64,000 nt of DNA, from assembly GCF_003429095.1 (NCBI RefSeq), contig NZ_QVTE01000024.1, positions 17,583 through 81,582 on the forward strand, in the 5' to 3' direction. Source of the DNA: Peribacillus saganii. GTDB lineage: Bacteria > Bacillota > Bacilli > Bacillales > DSM-1321. Each line of letters opens with the position of its first letter. The first letter of the stretch is position 1. The notes beneath the pieces were generated by a model. That model saw only the letters and a program-made list of their open reading frames with translations, was not told the origin of the DNA and did not search any database. Positions 55,354 through 64,000 of the stretch are shown piece by piece. The position numbers and the translations under genes are program-made.

Positions 55354-56454
55354 ATGAAGATCTTGCATGTTATCAGTGGAGGAGAGACAGGCGGGAGCCG
55401 CAAGCATGTGAATACACTGCTGGAAAAATTCCCGCAAGAGCAGGTTTGCCTGCTTGTTTTCCAGGAAGGAGCCCTATCCCAGGAAGCGAGGGATGCTGGG
55501 ATCCGTGTTGAATTGCTGAAGCAAAGCTCCCGCTATGATCTGTCTGTCTTAAAAAGACTGACAAACTTCATCAACACGGAGAAATTCGATATCGTCCATT
55601 CCCACGGTCCAAGAGCAAACCTGTTTTTGTCTTTCATCAAAGCGAAAATCTCCGCTGTCTGGGTTACAACCATTCATAGTGACCCAACCCTTGATTTTAT
55701 GAAACGCGGAATAAAAGGTTATGTATTTACAAAACTAAATTTATCAACATTAAATAAAATAGATTTCTTTTTCGCTGTGTCGGAGCGCTTTAAGGAAAAC
55801 TTAATGAAGTTTGGTATCCCTTCAGAGAAAATCCAGACCATATATAATGGAATAGATTTTTCAGAGCCATTGGAGCCCAACCAAAAAATAAGGCAAGAAT
55901 TAGGCCTTAAACATTCAGATTTTGTGATGGCTATGGTAGCACGACTCCACCCAATCAAAGGGCATGACATTGTACTTCAGGCTTTAAAACAAATGGACAA
56001 GCCGGATGTTCATCTGCTGCTTGTCGGTGATGGCCCGATCCGTTCGGAAATTGAGCAAATGGTATCTAACCTTGGATTAAATAAACAAGTTCATTTCCTC
56101 GGATTTCGTAAGGACGTTAATGAAATCTACAGCAATTCCGATGTTGCCTTGCTTGCTTCTCAAAGTGAAAGCTTTCCACTCGCACTGCTCGAGGCTGCAA
56201 ACCAAAAGTTGCCGGTTATTACAACAGATGTAGGCGGTGTGCGGCAGTTAGTGTCGGATCCCCACTATGGCTGGGTGGTAGAGGTCAACAATGAGAACCA
56301 ATATTTGAACGCGATGCGTGAGGCGTACGATCTTAATGAAAAGTGTGAACTTGCCTCACAAGGAGAGCTCCTTTACAAGCATGCTGTCCAGCATTTCTCG
56401 CTTGAGAATTTATATAAACTTATAGAAGAAACCTACAGAAAACTGATAAGATAG
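55354..56454 (+). CDS. GT4 glycosyltransferase
   Basis: ATG at 55354 has ACGGAGGTCA in front; the frame opens earlier but runs through the hairpin. The 366-residue protein has MKILHVISGGETGGSRKHV, VHSHGPRANLF, VARLHPIKGHDIVLQAL, GDGPIRSEIEQMV and the C-terminal acidic/nucleotide-sugar motif SESFPLALLEAANQKLPVI. It is a retaining GT-B transferase acting after TagA in the same operon, probably elongating the wall polymer. Donor sugar not predictable. Confidence 0.88.
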   Translation: MKILHVISGGETGGSRKHVNTLLEKFPQEQVCLLVFQEGALSQEARDAGIRVELLKQSSRYDLSVLKRLTNFINTEKFDIVHSHGPRANLFLSFIKAKISAVWVTTIHSDPTLDFMKRGIKGYVFTKLNLSTLNKIDFFFAVSERFKENLMKFGIPSEKIQTIYNGIDFSEPLEPNQKIRQELGLKHSDFVMAMVARLHPIKGHDIVLQALKQMDKPDVHLLLVGDGPIRSEIEQMVSNLGLNKQVHFLGFRKDVNEIYSNSDVALLASQSESFPLALLEAANQKLPVITTDVGGVRQLVSDPHYGWVVEVNNENQYLNAMREAYDLNEKCELASQGELLYKHAVQHFSLENLYKLIEETYRKLIR

Positions 56455-56831
56455 TGGTTTTTTCCATTAAGTAAAATACCATTGTCATTTATTGCAGCAT
56501 CATGTAAGGTAGAATAGTGCTTTTTGTATGGAAAAGGGGCGGAGCTTCGCCAATTAGTATTAAGTAACAAAAAACATGAGTGAGATGAGATTTATAACTC
56601 ATCGGAATTTGTTTGGTTCTAGCTTACTCACACCGTCTTTATCTTGTTGAAAGGCGGAAAGAATCTATTTTTCCATGCAGAGGCTTGAGGGTTAGTTGTA
56701 ATTGTATTTTTCTGCTCATGTCAGAAACAGTAAACCGTCACGTGTTTCATGTTACATAAAGGATCATGGCTGTCCTTCATGAATAGGTGAACATATTTAG
56801 AGCACAGTAAAATCAAGAAGGGAGACGAAGG
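56455..56831. other. Intergenic region before the ligase gene
   Basis: Only a GGCG/CGCC hairpin near 56536 and a possible -10 box TAGAAT at 56510 are visible. No gene. Confidence 0.35.
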
Positions 56832-58205
56832 ATGAACGGGAAGAACAGCCTGACTTACGTACTTGTGTTATTGCATTTGTTTTTAGTTCCAATTTTGTAT
56901 TTTAAAAAATATATAGGGCCTTTGCCTTTGTCGATAGAAATTATTTTGATTCCCATATTGGTTCTAAGCGCCGCCTGGGAATATAAAAAAGGGACAATCA
57001 AGCTTAATGACTTGTCCATCAAACCATTTATTATAACCTTCAGCTTATTCCTTATCGCAGCGGTAATCTCGCTAGTGAAGGCCGAGAGCTATACGCCAGC
57101 GATTATGGAAATTGGACGCTTCCTATCTTATGTCTTTTTATTTTTAATTGTAGTAAAAGTACAATTTACGAAAGAGCAGTATATAAATTTTGCAAAAGCG
57201 TTCGGGGCAGCAGCCCTGATTGTAGGATTGTTCGGAATCCTTCAATATGTATTTAATTTCTCGCTAAACAAAGCAGGATTATATGCGTTAGAAGAAGCAA
57301 AGGGCCGGGTGGACTCCACCTTAACAAACCCTAACTACTATTCTTCATTCGTTAACTTTGTCATTCCAATCCTTTTGCTTTTAGCAGTGGTGTATTTCAA
57401 AAACAAAAAAACGCAGCTATTATTTTTCGCGTTTTATTCGATTTATGTAATTAACCTTATTTTGACTTATACAAGAGCAGCTTGGGTAACTATGTTCTGC
57501 GCGTTTATTTTGATTATCCTGATTATGCCGAAGAAGTTTCTTAAGAACTTGTTTAAACCGCATATTCTTGTTGCGTTTGCTCTATTACTAACAGTTCTAT
57601 ACTGGATGCCTGATGTCCAATCACGGACAAACTCGGCTATATATGCTATTGGGAAGCTCCTTCCGGATACACCTGGTAACCCTGATAAAGGTGGAGAAGA
57701 TGGTGATGAAGCTCCAGAAGACGATGAGGAAACTATCGAAGAGCCAGACGACGAAACAACTAACCGTGCCGTTGTTTCCCGGATCACTCTCTGGAAAACA
57801 GGCTGGGTAATGTTCAAAGATAACCCGATTCTAGGTGTAGGAATGGGTAACTACTATGTCCGATACAAAGACTTTGTTGAGAAATACCCAGAGCTCGATA
57901 TCGGCCATGAAGCATACTCTGTGCACAACTCTTATTTAAAAGTTGCTGCTGAAACTGGAATCATTGGGATTCTGTCATTCCTAAGCTTTTATATTGTATA
58001 TTTCCTGTATCTTGCACGTCTGTACTTTAAACAAAACCTAATCGGTCAAGTTATTGCAGCAGGTGTATTTGTCGGCAGTGTCACCTTTATGGTACAAAAT
58101 CTGTCCAACAACTTAATTTTCATACCGCAATTAAATATCATTTTCTGGTTAGTAGGTGGACTCGCGATCGCCTTCCTGCATCAGAATAAAAAGCAAAGCT
58201 TGTAA
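56832..58205 (+). CDS. O-antigen ligase/polymerase family membrane protein
   Basis: ATG with GGGAG seven bases upstream. The 457-residue protein has about 11 membrane helices and the PF04932-type large extracellular loop before the end: ITLWKTGWVMFKDNPILGVGMGNY, then GHEAYSVHNSYLKVAAETGIIG, where the Arg and His residues are typical of Wzy/WaaL proteins. An unusual acidic insertion, over 20 residues with mostly Asp and Glu, lies in the loop at about 285-308. It could polymerise or ligate the wall polymer made by the upstream operon, or glycosylate the S-layer protein encoded next. Confidence 0.85.
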   Translation: MNGKNSLTYVLVLLHLFLVPILYFKKYIGPLPLSIEIILIPILVLSAAWEYKKGTIKLNDLSIKPFIITFSLFLIAAVISLVKAESYTPAIMEIGRFLSYVFLFLIVVKVQFTKEQYINFAKAFGAAALIVGLFGILQYVFNFSLNKAGLYALEEAKGRVDSTLTNPNYYSSFVNFVIPILLLLAVVYFKNKKTQLLFFAFYSIYVINLILTYTRAAWVTMFCAFILIILIMPKKFLKNLFKPHILVAFALLLTVLYWMPDVQSRTNSAIYAIGKLLPDTPGNPDKGGEDGDEAPEDDEETIEEPDDETTNRAVVSRITLWKTGWVMFKDNPILGVGMGNYYVRYKDFVEKYPELDIGHEAYSVHNSYLKVAAETGIIGILSFLSFYIVYFLYLARLYFKQNLIGQVIAAGVFVGSVTFMVQNLSNNLIFIPQLNIIFWLVGGLAIAFLHQNKKQSL

Positions 58206-58233
58206 GCATGTGAACTCTCACATGCTTTTTTTT
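58204..58233 (+). terminator. Terminator before the S-layer gene
   Basis: AGCATGTG and CACATGCT arms, then eight Ts. Confidence 0.9.
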
Positions 58234-58613
58234 ATGAAAAAGTGAGCCCTAGAGAAAAGAAAATTCACTATTACTTTTTGAAAACAATAACTGCTTATGG
58301 TGGGATTATTAATATAGAATTGTGTGTCCTTTTAAAATATAAACTTAAGGTTTTTTAAGATCGATTTAAAAAAAACAAGAAAAAGCGATAATGCTGTGAC
58401 GGTTGCGTACAAAAACATTTTCAATAGCTAAGTGGAAATCAAACCATTGTATACCATGGGAAATAACTAAAAAATTGACGTTTTTAACTTTTTTTAAATA
58501 TATATTCCATTTTAATTACATTAAATGTATAATGTAACAGTCAGTTAAAAAACGATGCATTCTCTGTAAATATTGTACCAGTAGTTACCATATTAAGAAA
58601 TATGTAAAAAATA
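58234..58613. other. Upstream region of the S-layer gene
   Basis: Very AT-rich, without genes. A further -10-like TATAAT stands at 58528 and TTGACG at 58475, so several promoters are possible, as in other S-layer genes. Confidence 0.4.
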
Positions 58614-58614
58614 G

Positions 58615-58642
58615 TTGAAAAATATGGGGGATTTGGTAGAAT
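58615..58642 (+). promoter_or_regulatory. Main promoter of the S-layer gene
   Basis: TTGAAA, a 16-base spacer ending in TGG, and TAGAAT. The transcript would carry an untranslated leader of about 150 bases, as S-layer mRNAs often do. Confidence 0.6.
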
Positions 58643-58797
58643 AGATTACGAGTTTAAATATCCATTTCTACCATGTTAGTACATAACTATCAAAAATTGG
58701 TATGAAAGATGATGTTTGAACCAGAATGTGTTATGTTTCGGTGTTATTCATCGAGAAAAAATTTAACTTTTTTTACAAAACGGGGAGGATTTATTAC

Positions 58798-61700
58798 ATG
58801 GCTTACCAACCAAAGTCTTATCGTAAATTTGTTGCAACTGCGGCAACAGCTACAATCGTAGCATCTGCTCTTGCTCCAGTAGCATCTGCAGCAACTTTTA
58901 CAGATGTTTCAGATCGTTACAAGGAAGCAGTAGATTACCTTGTAGCACAAAATATCACACAAGGTACTTCTGCAACTCAATTCGGAGTTAGCAAACAAAT
59001 CAAGCGTGTTGATGCAGCAGTTATGCTTGCAAAAGCACTTGAATTAAACACTTCTACTGCTCCAGCATCTGGTTTCACTGATGTTCCTGCTCGTGCAGAA
59101 GGCGCAGTTAATGCTCTTAAAGCAGCTGGCGTTATCAATGGTAAAACAGCAACTAAATTCGGTTCTGACGACAACCTAACTCGTGGTGAAGTTGCCCTAA
59201 TTCTTGCTAAAGCATACAGCCTAAAATCAGAAGTAAAGCAATTGAAGTTCACTGACGTTGCTGAGCGTTATGAGGAAGCTGTAATTGCATTAACAGAAAA
59301 CGGCATCACTTCTGGTAAAACAGCTACTAGATTCGGTACTGCAGATTCAATCACACGTGGTGAGTTCGCAGTATTCGTTTATAAAGTTGAAAATCCAGGG
59401 GCAGTAATTGGTGAACTTGCGATTACAAGTGTAACTGCACTTGACGCTGCAAACAAAAACTTGCGTATTACTTTCAACAATAAAGTAACTGGACTTGAAG
59501 CTTCTGATATCGTTATCACAAATACAAAATCAGGTGCAGCTTTTGGTGTGAAAGAAGTTAATCTTGCAGCTGACGGTAAAAGTGCTCTTGTTGAATTATT
59601 TGCACACGATGATGCTGATAGAGACAATCCAGTACTTGAATATGCAACAGACTACACAGTAAGTGTTAATGTTGATGGTAAGACTGTAACAACGAAATTT
59701 GTTCGTCCAGCTTTCTTAGATGAAGATCAATTAGCTCGTGTAATCGACGTTGATTCTGAAGACCGTCAAGTTACAATCGAGTTCGACGCAAATAACGATG
59801 GTACTATTGCTGCTAATGAAGCTATCGTTTTAGATGTTCCAACAACTCTTGACTTCAATTTTGAAGAAGCTTTAGGCCAAGTAGTTCGAGTATGGTTCGA
59901 TGGTGAAGAGAACCTTGTAAAATATGAATTCGATACTGAGAAAGTTGTATACGATGCAATTAAGGTAACTAAAGCAAACGAAATCGAAACAGTTGATGAA
60001 GAAGAAGATTTCGATCTTGCATCTAACTTTAAATTCTTTGTATACGATGAAATAGCAGGTCTTGATGGAGAAGAATATGACCGCACAAACATTTCAGCCA
60101 ACAACCTTAACCCAGGTTCAGATAGCGATACTACCGACCGTCTGGAAAATTTAGTAGGTCAAGAGTTTGACTACGCTAAAGTCATCTATAATGATAAAGG
60201 CGATGTAGAGCGTGTATATGCATACAACTTCCAAAACTCTCCTATTTTAGTTGAATCAACTAAAGGAAACTATATCCTTGACTATGATTCAGCTGATGTA
60301 GATTTAAAAGACTACACAATCGTAAAAGATGGTAAGCAAATTGCGTTCGGCGACATCAAAAAAGACGATCTAGTATTCTACAATGAAGACGTGAACAATG
60401 GCGATGGTCTTGCAGTTGTTTACAATAACACTGTTAAAGGTAAAATCGATGCTGTATATGCAACTTCATTCAGAGTAGCTGGTAAGAACTTTGACTATGC
60501 TGGTGCTCAATATATTGATGAAAATGGCGACAGAGATACTTTAGATAAATCTGCTGCTGAAGAATTACAAGCAGGCGGAGATGTAACTGTATACTTTAAC
60601 TTCAAAGGTGATGTAGTTCTTGCTAAAGGAACAGAAGGTCAAGTAGCAGCTAACTATAAAGCAGCTACATTAACAAGTGCAGTTCTACCATATGTAGATT
60701 CAAAAGGTGACGGTCAACTTGAAATTGAACTTGCTACACAAGCAGGTGAAAAATTATATGATTTCGCAGTAGATTCATTAGACGAAATCATTCTTCAAAC
60801 TCCAAGCGATGAGCTCAAGTTTGAAACTGGAGATAAGTTGCCATTAAATGCTGGAAACACTGCTTTAAAAGTGTCTGATAGCTCTGCAATTTTAGCGACT
60901 ACTCTTCCTTCAGATCTTGAAGTTGACGAATTCAGATTGGTTGCAGAAGGTGCTACTGACTTAGCTAATTTCGCTGGTTTACCAGCAACTCTAAATGCTC
61001 CTGGAGTAACTAACGACTATTATATCGTTGCTTACAACGAAGCAGGTGATGAATTAGCAGTTGTTAAACATATTGTAAAAGGTGCTTCTGCTACATCTGT
61101 TGAACCACTTTTAGAAGTTTCTACAGACGATAACGGTAAAGTTACAGGTCTTCAATTCTTAGATGACACTGCAGCCACTTTAGGCAACAAAATTGAGTTT
61201 GATAAGCCAGCTTACGCTAACGGATACCGTGTAGAAGATTCAACTATCATTGTAGATGTTGATGCAACTACTGGTGCATACCCAGATACTGATGATGTTA
61301 AATTCACTACTTGGAAAGATTTAAAAGCAAAAGGAACTGACATCGAATCAGGTGCTAAATTCTATATCGATGAAGACGGTAATGTTACACACATCGTTGT
61401 TAACGATCTGGATGCTGGTCAAACTACAGACAAAACTGCATTAATTACACGCGTTGATATCAATGACGATGATGAAGTAGTTGGCTTAGAAGTGTTAGTA
61501 GACGGAGAAAGAAAAGAATTAACTGCTGAAAACTTAAAAGGTAACGATATCGTTGATGCATCTGCAAGTGACCTATTTGAAGGTACAGTTGCTGTCCTAG
61601 AAATGAACGATACAAGCGGTGAAGTTTCAAAAATCACTCTTGCTGAAAACCGTACTGTTGTTGGTAAAGTAACAGCTGTAAATGTTAACTCTGATGAAAT

Positions 61701-62226
61701 TACAGTTCAACTTGCTGATGGTTCATCTAAAGTAGTTGAACTTAACAGTGGAGCAGAAGTTTACGATGCTACTGATGCAGATGGAAAAGACTTCTCAGTA
61801 GAAGGTCTTGGCGACGTTGATGTAAACGAATATGTTGCAATTGGTTTATCAGCTGCAAACAGCCGTTTCGCTGACGTAGTTGCAATCATCACTGCTGGAG
61901 ATGTTGCTAGTTACGATGTCTGGGCTCCAAAAACAGCGGACGTTCTAGGTAATGGTACGAATGCAACAGAAACTATTGCTGAAGGCGCTTCTGTAACATA
62001 CACATTCAGTGAATCAGTTGCAAACCATGCGGCAATCGTAACAGCTATTAATGGTTTAACTCCTTCACAGGGTGCGGTAACTGCATCTTGGAATGCTGCT
62101 AAGACTGTCTTAACTGTTACTGACACTACTGATCTTACTGCTACAGTTTTCAATGCTGATGTAACAGTGACCGTTACAGATGCATCTGCAAACACTGCTT
62201 CTGTAAAATTAGTTGATGTTCAATAA
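58798..62226 (+). CDS. S-layer protein with three SLH domains
   Basis: ATG at 58798 has GGGGAGG at good spacing; the frame extends 24 codons upstream without a site. The 1142-residue protein has a signal peptide (cleavage at ASA-ATF, residue 30) and three SLH domains to about 198 (FTDVSDRYKEAVDYL, LTRGEVALILAKAY, ITRGEFAVFVYKV). A long strand-rich acidic body with Ig-like domains and many Asp, Thr, Val and Ala follows. There is no Cys. Codons are strongly biased (GCT/GCA, GTA/GTT, GGT, CGT, AAC, TTC, CTT), unlike the other genes, showing very high expression. This is the main S-layer subunit of the cell, anchored through CsaB-modified polymer. Confidence 0.93.
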   Translation: MAYQPKSYRKFVATAATATIVASALAPVASAATFTDVSDRYKEAVDYLVAQNITQGTSATQFGVSKQIKRVDAAVMLAKALELNTSTAPASGFTDVPARAEGAVNALKAAGVINGKTATKFGSDDNLTRGEVALILAKAYSLKSEVKQLKFTDVAERYEEAVIALTENGITSGKTATRFGTADSITRGEFAVFVYKVENPGAVIGELAITSVTALDAANKNLRITFNNKVTGLEASDIVITNTKSGAAFGVKEVNLAADGKSALVELFAHDDADRDNPVLEYATDYTVSVNVDGKTVTTKFVRPAFLDEDQLARVIDVDSEDRQVTIEFDANNDGTIAANEAIVLDVPTTLDFNFEEALGQVVRVWFDGEENLVKYEFDTEKVVYDAIKVTKANEIETVDEEEDFDLASNFKFFVYDEIAGLDGEEYDRTNISANNLNPGSDSDTTDRLENLVGQEFDYAKVIYNDKGDVERVYAYNFQNSPILVESTKGNYILDYDSADVDLKDYTIVKDGKQIAFGDIKKDDLVFYNEDVNNGDGLAVVYNNTVKGKIDAVYATSFRVAGKNFDYAGAQYIDENGDRDTLDKSAAEELQAGGDVTVYFNFKGDVVLAKGTEGQVAANYKAATLTSAVLPYVDSKGDGQLEIELATQAGEKLYDFAVDSLDEIILQTPSDELKFETGDKLPLNAGNTALKVSDSSAILATTLPSDLEVDEFRLVAEGATDLANFAGLPATLNAPGVTNDYYIVAYNEAGDELAVVKHIVKGASATSVEPLLEVSTDDNGKVTGLQFLDDTAATLGNKIEFDKPAYANGYRVEDSTIIVDVDATTGAYPDTDDVKFTTWKDLKAKGTDIESGAKFYIDEDGNVTHIVVNDLDAGQTTDKTALITRVDINDDDEVVGLEVLVDGERKELTAENLKGNDIVDASASDLFEGTVAVLEMNDTSGEVSKITLAENRTVVGKVTAVNVNSDEITVQLADGSSKVVELNSGAEVYDATDADGKDFSVEGLGDVDVNEYVAIGLSAANSRFADVVAIITAGDVASYDVWAPKTADVLGNGTNATETIAEGASVTYTFSESVANHAAIVTAINGLTPSQGAVTASWNAAKTVLTVTDTTDLTATVFNADVTVTVTDASANTASVKLVDVQ

Positions 62227-62262
62227 TAAGGGTTAGGTGCTAGCCGCCTTCCTAAGATTTTT

Positions 62263-62308
62263 GAAAAGACCCGTAGAGAAAATCTCTCTTAGGGTCTTTT
62301 CTATTTTT
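62263..62308 (+). terminator. Terminator of the S-layer gene
   Basis: GAAAAGACCC and GGGTCTTTTC pair, with AGAGA/TCTCT inside, followed by TATTTTTT. Confidence 0.9.
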
Positions 62309-62312
62309 TGGG

Positions 62313-62537
62313 ATCTATAATATTTTTTGGGGTTTATACACATAAAGTTTTGCATAAAAAAACACGCAAACTTCTCATTCTTTTATACTTGAATTGACGA
62401 GAAACAAGTGAAGAATGGAGTTGCGTGCAAATGAATTTTACCATGAATATCCCTGGTTTAAAAGAGGGAATTGGGGTCCACCTTGGATAAGGGTGACAAT
62501 ACACGATAGTAACCCCAAAATTTGACGGAGAAACTAA
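62313..62537 (+). mobile_element. Remnant of an ISL3-family insertion sequence
   Basis: The block is bordered by similar inverted ends: TTTTGGGGTT at 62325-62334 and AACCCCAAAA at 62511-62520, the latter followed by TTTGACGGAGAA, as in many ISL3 ends. Inside, an ATG at 62431 opens the typical ISL3 transposase start (MNFTMNIPGLKEG), which stops after 19 codons. A 62363-62427 inverted repeat (CACGCAA...TTGCGTG) precedes it. More than 1 kb of transposase is missing, so this is a dead, MITE-like derivative. Confidence 0.55.
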
Positions 62538-62603
62538 AAATAAAGAAAACCGAATCAACTAGAAAAATAAGATTATATTATATTAGTGAATAGCATTAAG
62601 AAC

Positions 62604-62645
62604 AGCCCTAATTCCTTCCGAGGAGTTAGGGCTATTTTCATTTTT
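62604..62645 (+). terminator. Hairpin with T-rich tail
   Basis: AGCCCTAA and TTAGGGCT enclose a 14-base loop, then ATTTTCATTTTT. It lies just upstream of the next gene and could act as an attenuator. Confidence 0.6.
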
Positions 62646-62666
62646 GGGAGGGTGAACAGTGAACAG

Positions 62667-62975
62667 GTGAAAGAAATTGATTGGTTTATAACTACGCTAG
62701 AACACTATTTTCAAGTGAAGGTCCAAAGAGAAAAAGTTAGTTTTGAGGGAATTGAACTGTGCCATGAAGAAATCGATGAAAGCCTCATTCCAAGAGAGCA
62801 CATGAATGTGCTGCCTGATCCGCTATTGTTTGAAACTATGCTGTACATTGATGAAGAGGGGAATGAATGGATCGCTGGGGTGGTCATTGAAGAGTTCTCA
62901 AGGGAATGGTTGTACACAGTTTGGCTAAAGAATGGGGAAACCGCTGCGTACAAATTTCCAAATCAGCAGGGGTAA
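62667..62975 (+). CDS. Small acidic protein of unknown function
   Basis: GTG at 62667 follows GGGAGGGTGA at about 11 bases; the frame is open further upstream through the hairpin. The product has about 102 residues, acidic, with VKEIDWFITTLEHYFQVKV, then a central HEEIDESLIPREHMN and a tail YTVWLKNGETAAYKFP. No motif is known to me. It may belong to a mobile segment with the peptides and integrase that follow. Confidence 0.5.
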   Translation: MKEIDWFITTLEHYFQVKVQREKVSFEGIELCHEEIDESLIPREHMNVLPDPLLFETMLYIDEEGNEWIAGVVIEEFSREWLYTVWLKNGETAAYKFPNQQG

Positions 62976-63171
62976 AAACTAATCCCTTTGCTTAGGCTGC
63001 AAAATCAAACTCACGACATTTCTTTTGCACATCTCACGGCATAACTAAATCGTACTAAACATAACAAAGTAAAACTTAGTCATACCAAGTAATACTGCCA
63101 AACCGAGGATAAAATACTGACGTCATAATTATATTTCTGTCGTGAGTGAGCATAGGAGGAGGTGGAGGAAG

Positions 63172-63252
63172 GTGTGGGAAAAAGTGATAACGACTGTGCT
63201 AGTTGCAGTAGCTACGGAGGTAGTCAAAGAGCTAACCAGTAATGCTAAATAG
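63172..63252 (+). CDS. 26-residue hydrophobic peptide
   Basis: GTG at 63172 lies after a Gly/Ala-rich purine run (GGAGGAGGTGGAGGAAGG) that is a very strong ribosome site. The product is a single amphipathic or membrane helix: V-W-E-K, then TTVLVAVATEVVKEL. It sits 36 bases before a second mini-gene. The size and pairing recall small toxin- or signal-peptide genes, but I do not recognise it. Confidence 0.45.
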   Translation: MWEKVITTVLVAVATEVVKELTSNAK

Positions 63253-63288
63253 GAAAACAAAAATAGAATAGCGAAAGGAGAGTATGAT

Positions 63289-63369
63289 ATGAAAATCTGC
63301 CCTTGTCCGTGCCCAGGTCTTTGTACCATTTGCACGATTAAAACCATCATCGACATCATTAAAAAGTAG
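63289..63369 (+). CDS. 26-residue Cys-rich peptide
   Basis: ATG at 63289 follows AAAGGAGAG. The peptide has Cys at positions 4, 6, 8, 12 and 15 alternating with Pro at first (C-P-C-P-C-P-G), and then a hydrophobic, basic tail (TIKTIIDIIKK). The gene is followed at once by a terminator. It could bind metal or be a modified peptide; no modification gene is visible in the window. Unfamiliar to me. Confidence 0.45.
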   Translation: MKICPCPCPGLCTICTIKTIIDIIKK

Positions 63370-63408
63370 GAGCCATGAATGCGAAATCAAGCGTTCATGG
63401 CTCTTTTT
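63370..63408 (+). terminator. Terminator after the mini-genes
   Basis: GAGCCATGAA and TTCATGGCTC arms, then TTTTT. It also separates them from the integrase gene. Confidence 0.85.
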
Positions 63409-63426
63409 GCGTTAGGAGAGAAACAC

Positions 63427-64000
63427 ATGGATGACCTAGCACAGCCTTTTCAGCAATGGCTGTTTGAAGAAGGAAAGTCACCGAAAACAATTGAGTCCTA
63501 CGTGGGAGACATCAAAGGCTACCAACGATTTTTAGAGGAGAAGGCTGTGTCTGACCAGCAGCCTCTCTCTCGCTTTTCCTTTGTACGATACAAGCAACAT
63601 CTCCTGGAGCAGCAATTTGCCGTTTCCACCATCAACAAGAAAATCAATAGCTTAAAGGTGTTCAATGATTTTCTGCAAAAGAACGGAATCGTCAGTGAAG
63701 GCTACATCCAACTAAAGCGTGATCGAGTACAAATTGCAGCAGGAAGTGAGCACATCGTAACGGCTTTGTCAGAGGAGGAAGTGGACCGCTTTCTTTTCTA
63801 TCTTGAGGACCATACAAAAGTCAGCACTCGCAATAAGCTGATTGCCTACTTGCTTCTCTATACAGGGATTCGTGTCTCGGAGCTTGTGGGAATCAAGCTA
63901 TCCGACATTGATACATTGACCTCTACTTTACTAATTCGTGGGAAAGGAGGGAAGGTTGTAACTGCTAGACTAAATTGAACAGTTTTTGCCAGATAAAAAT
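63427..64000 (+). pseudogene. Tyrosine recombinase/integrase, frameshifted and cut by window edge
   Basis: ATG at 63427 has AGGAGAG six bases upstream; an earlier ATG at 63379 lies in the terminator. The protein has a SAM-like N-terminal domain (FQQWLFEEGKSPKTIESYVGDI..FL) and the start of the catalytic domain with the first active Arg in LLLYTGIRVSELVGI. The frame stops at 63978 after RLN. Removing one T at about 63974-63976 would give LNEQFLPDKN, the family's normal continuation, to the window end. The remaining catalytic residues (HxxR, Tyr) lie beyond the window. It is either a recent frameshift or an assembly error. Confidence 0.75.

Overview
The window is AT-rich DNA with Gram-positive ribosome sites (AGGAGG type, many TTG and GTG starts) and the gene families of a Bacillaceae bacterium: MurJ, VanZ, a YkuD L,D-transpeptidase, DUF3307, CsaB, TagA and SLH-domain exoproteins. 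I infer a Bacillus-like spore-former relative but cannot name the species.

Layout. 1-2.5 kb: end of an acidic protein, a decayed tagA-like fragment, a pRiA4b-ORF3-like protein and a REP-associated tyrosine transposase whose end overlaps comM. 2.4-7.8 kb: an intact comM, then a small island of plasmid-like genes (RHH protein, tiny proteins, a ParB-domain protein), closed by a second, degenerate piece of comM. 8-11 kb: small membrane or secreted proteins and a VanZ protein. 11-34.5 kb: a block of seven SLH-domain exoproteins: a 3088-residue giant with 22 helical repeats, a C-terminal-SLH protein, an amidase, a subtilase, an NlpC/P60 peptidase, an alpha/beta hydrolase and a glucosaminidase. 34.7-35.3 kb: a 13-unit, 51-bp tandem repeat. 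35.5-43.4 kb: a compact operon of GAF-HD-GYP, CHASE2-adenylate cyclase and a 1624-residue FecR-domain surface protein. 43.5-48.8 kb: NERD protein, a second (52-bp) repeat array, DUF3307, NHL lipoprotein, L,D-transpeptidase. 48.8-58.2 kb: murJ, GT4, csaB (minus strand) and wecC, tagA, GT4, O-antigen-ligase-like polymerase (plus strand). 58.8-62.2 kb: the main S-layer protein. 62.3-64 kb: an ISL3-type IS remnant, two cryptic mini-peptides and an integrase with a frameshift at the window edge.

How it fits together. TagA, WecC, the two glycosyltransferases, MurJ and the ligase/polymerase can build and export a ManNAc/ManNAcA-containing secondary cell-wall polymer. CsaB adds the pyruvate ketal that SLH domains bind. 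The eight SLH proteins in the window (one abundant S-layer subunit plus wall hydrolases, a protease, an esterase-like enzyme and giant filaments) are then the cargo displayed on that polymer. The HD-GYP/CHASE2-cyclase/FecR operon looks like a surface-sensing module that links c-di-GMP breakdown and cAMP synthesis to this envelope.

The most unusual material is (i) the FecR-CHASE2-HD-GYP operon, (ii) the giant repeat SLH protein, (iii) a family of intergenic repeats sharing a GGTAAGTAAA core with periods of 51, 52 and 21 bp, (iv) a structured, terminator-ended leader RNA before the SLH hydrolase gene, and (v) the comM-flanked island. Coordinates of starts were moved to the codon with the best ribosome site where the longest open frame lacked one.
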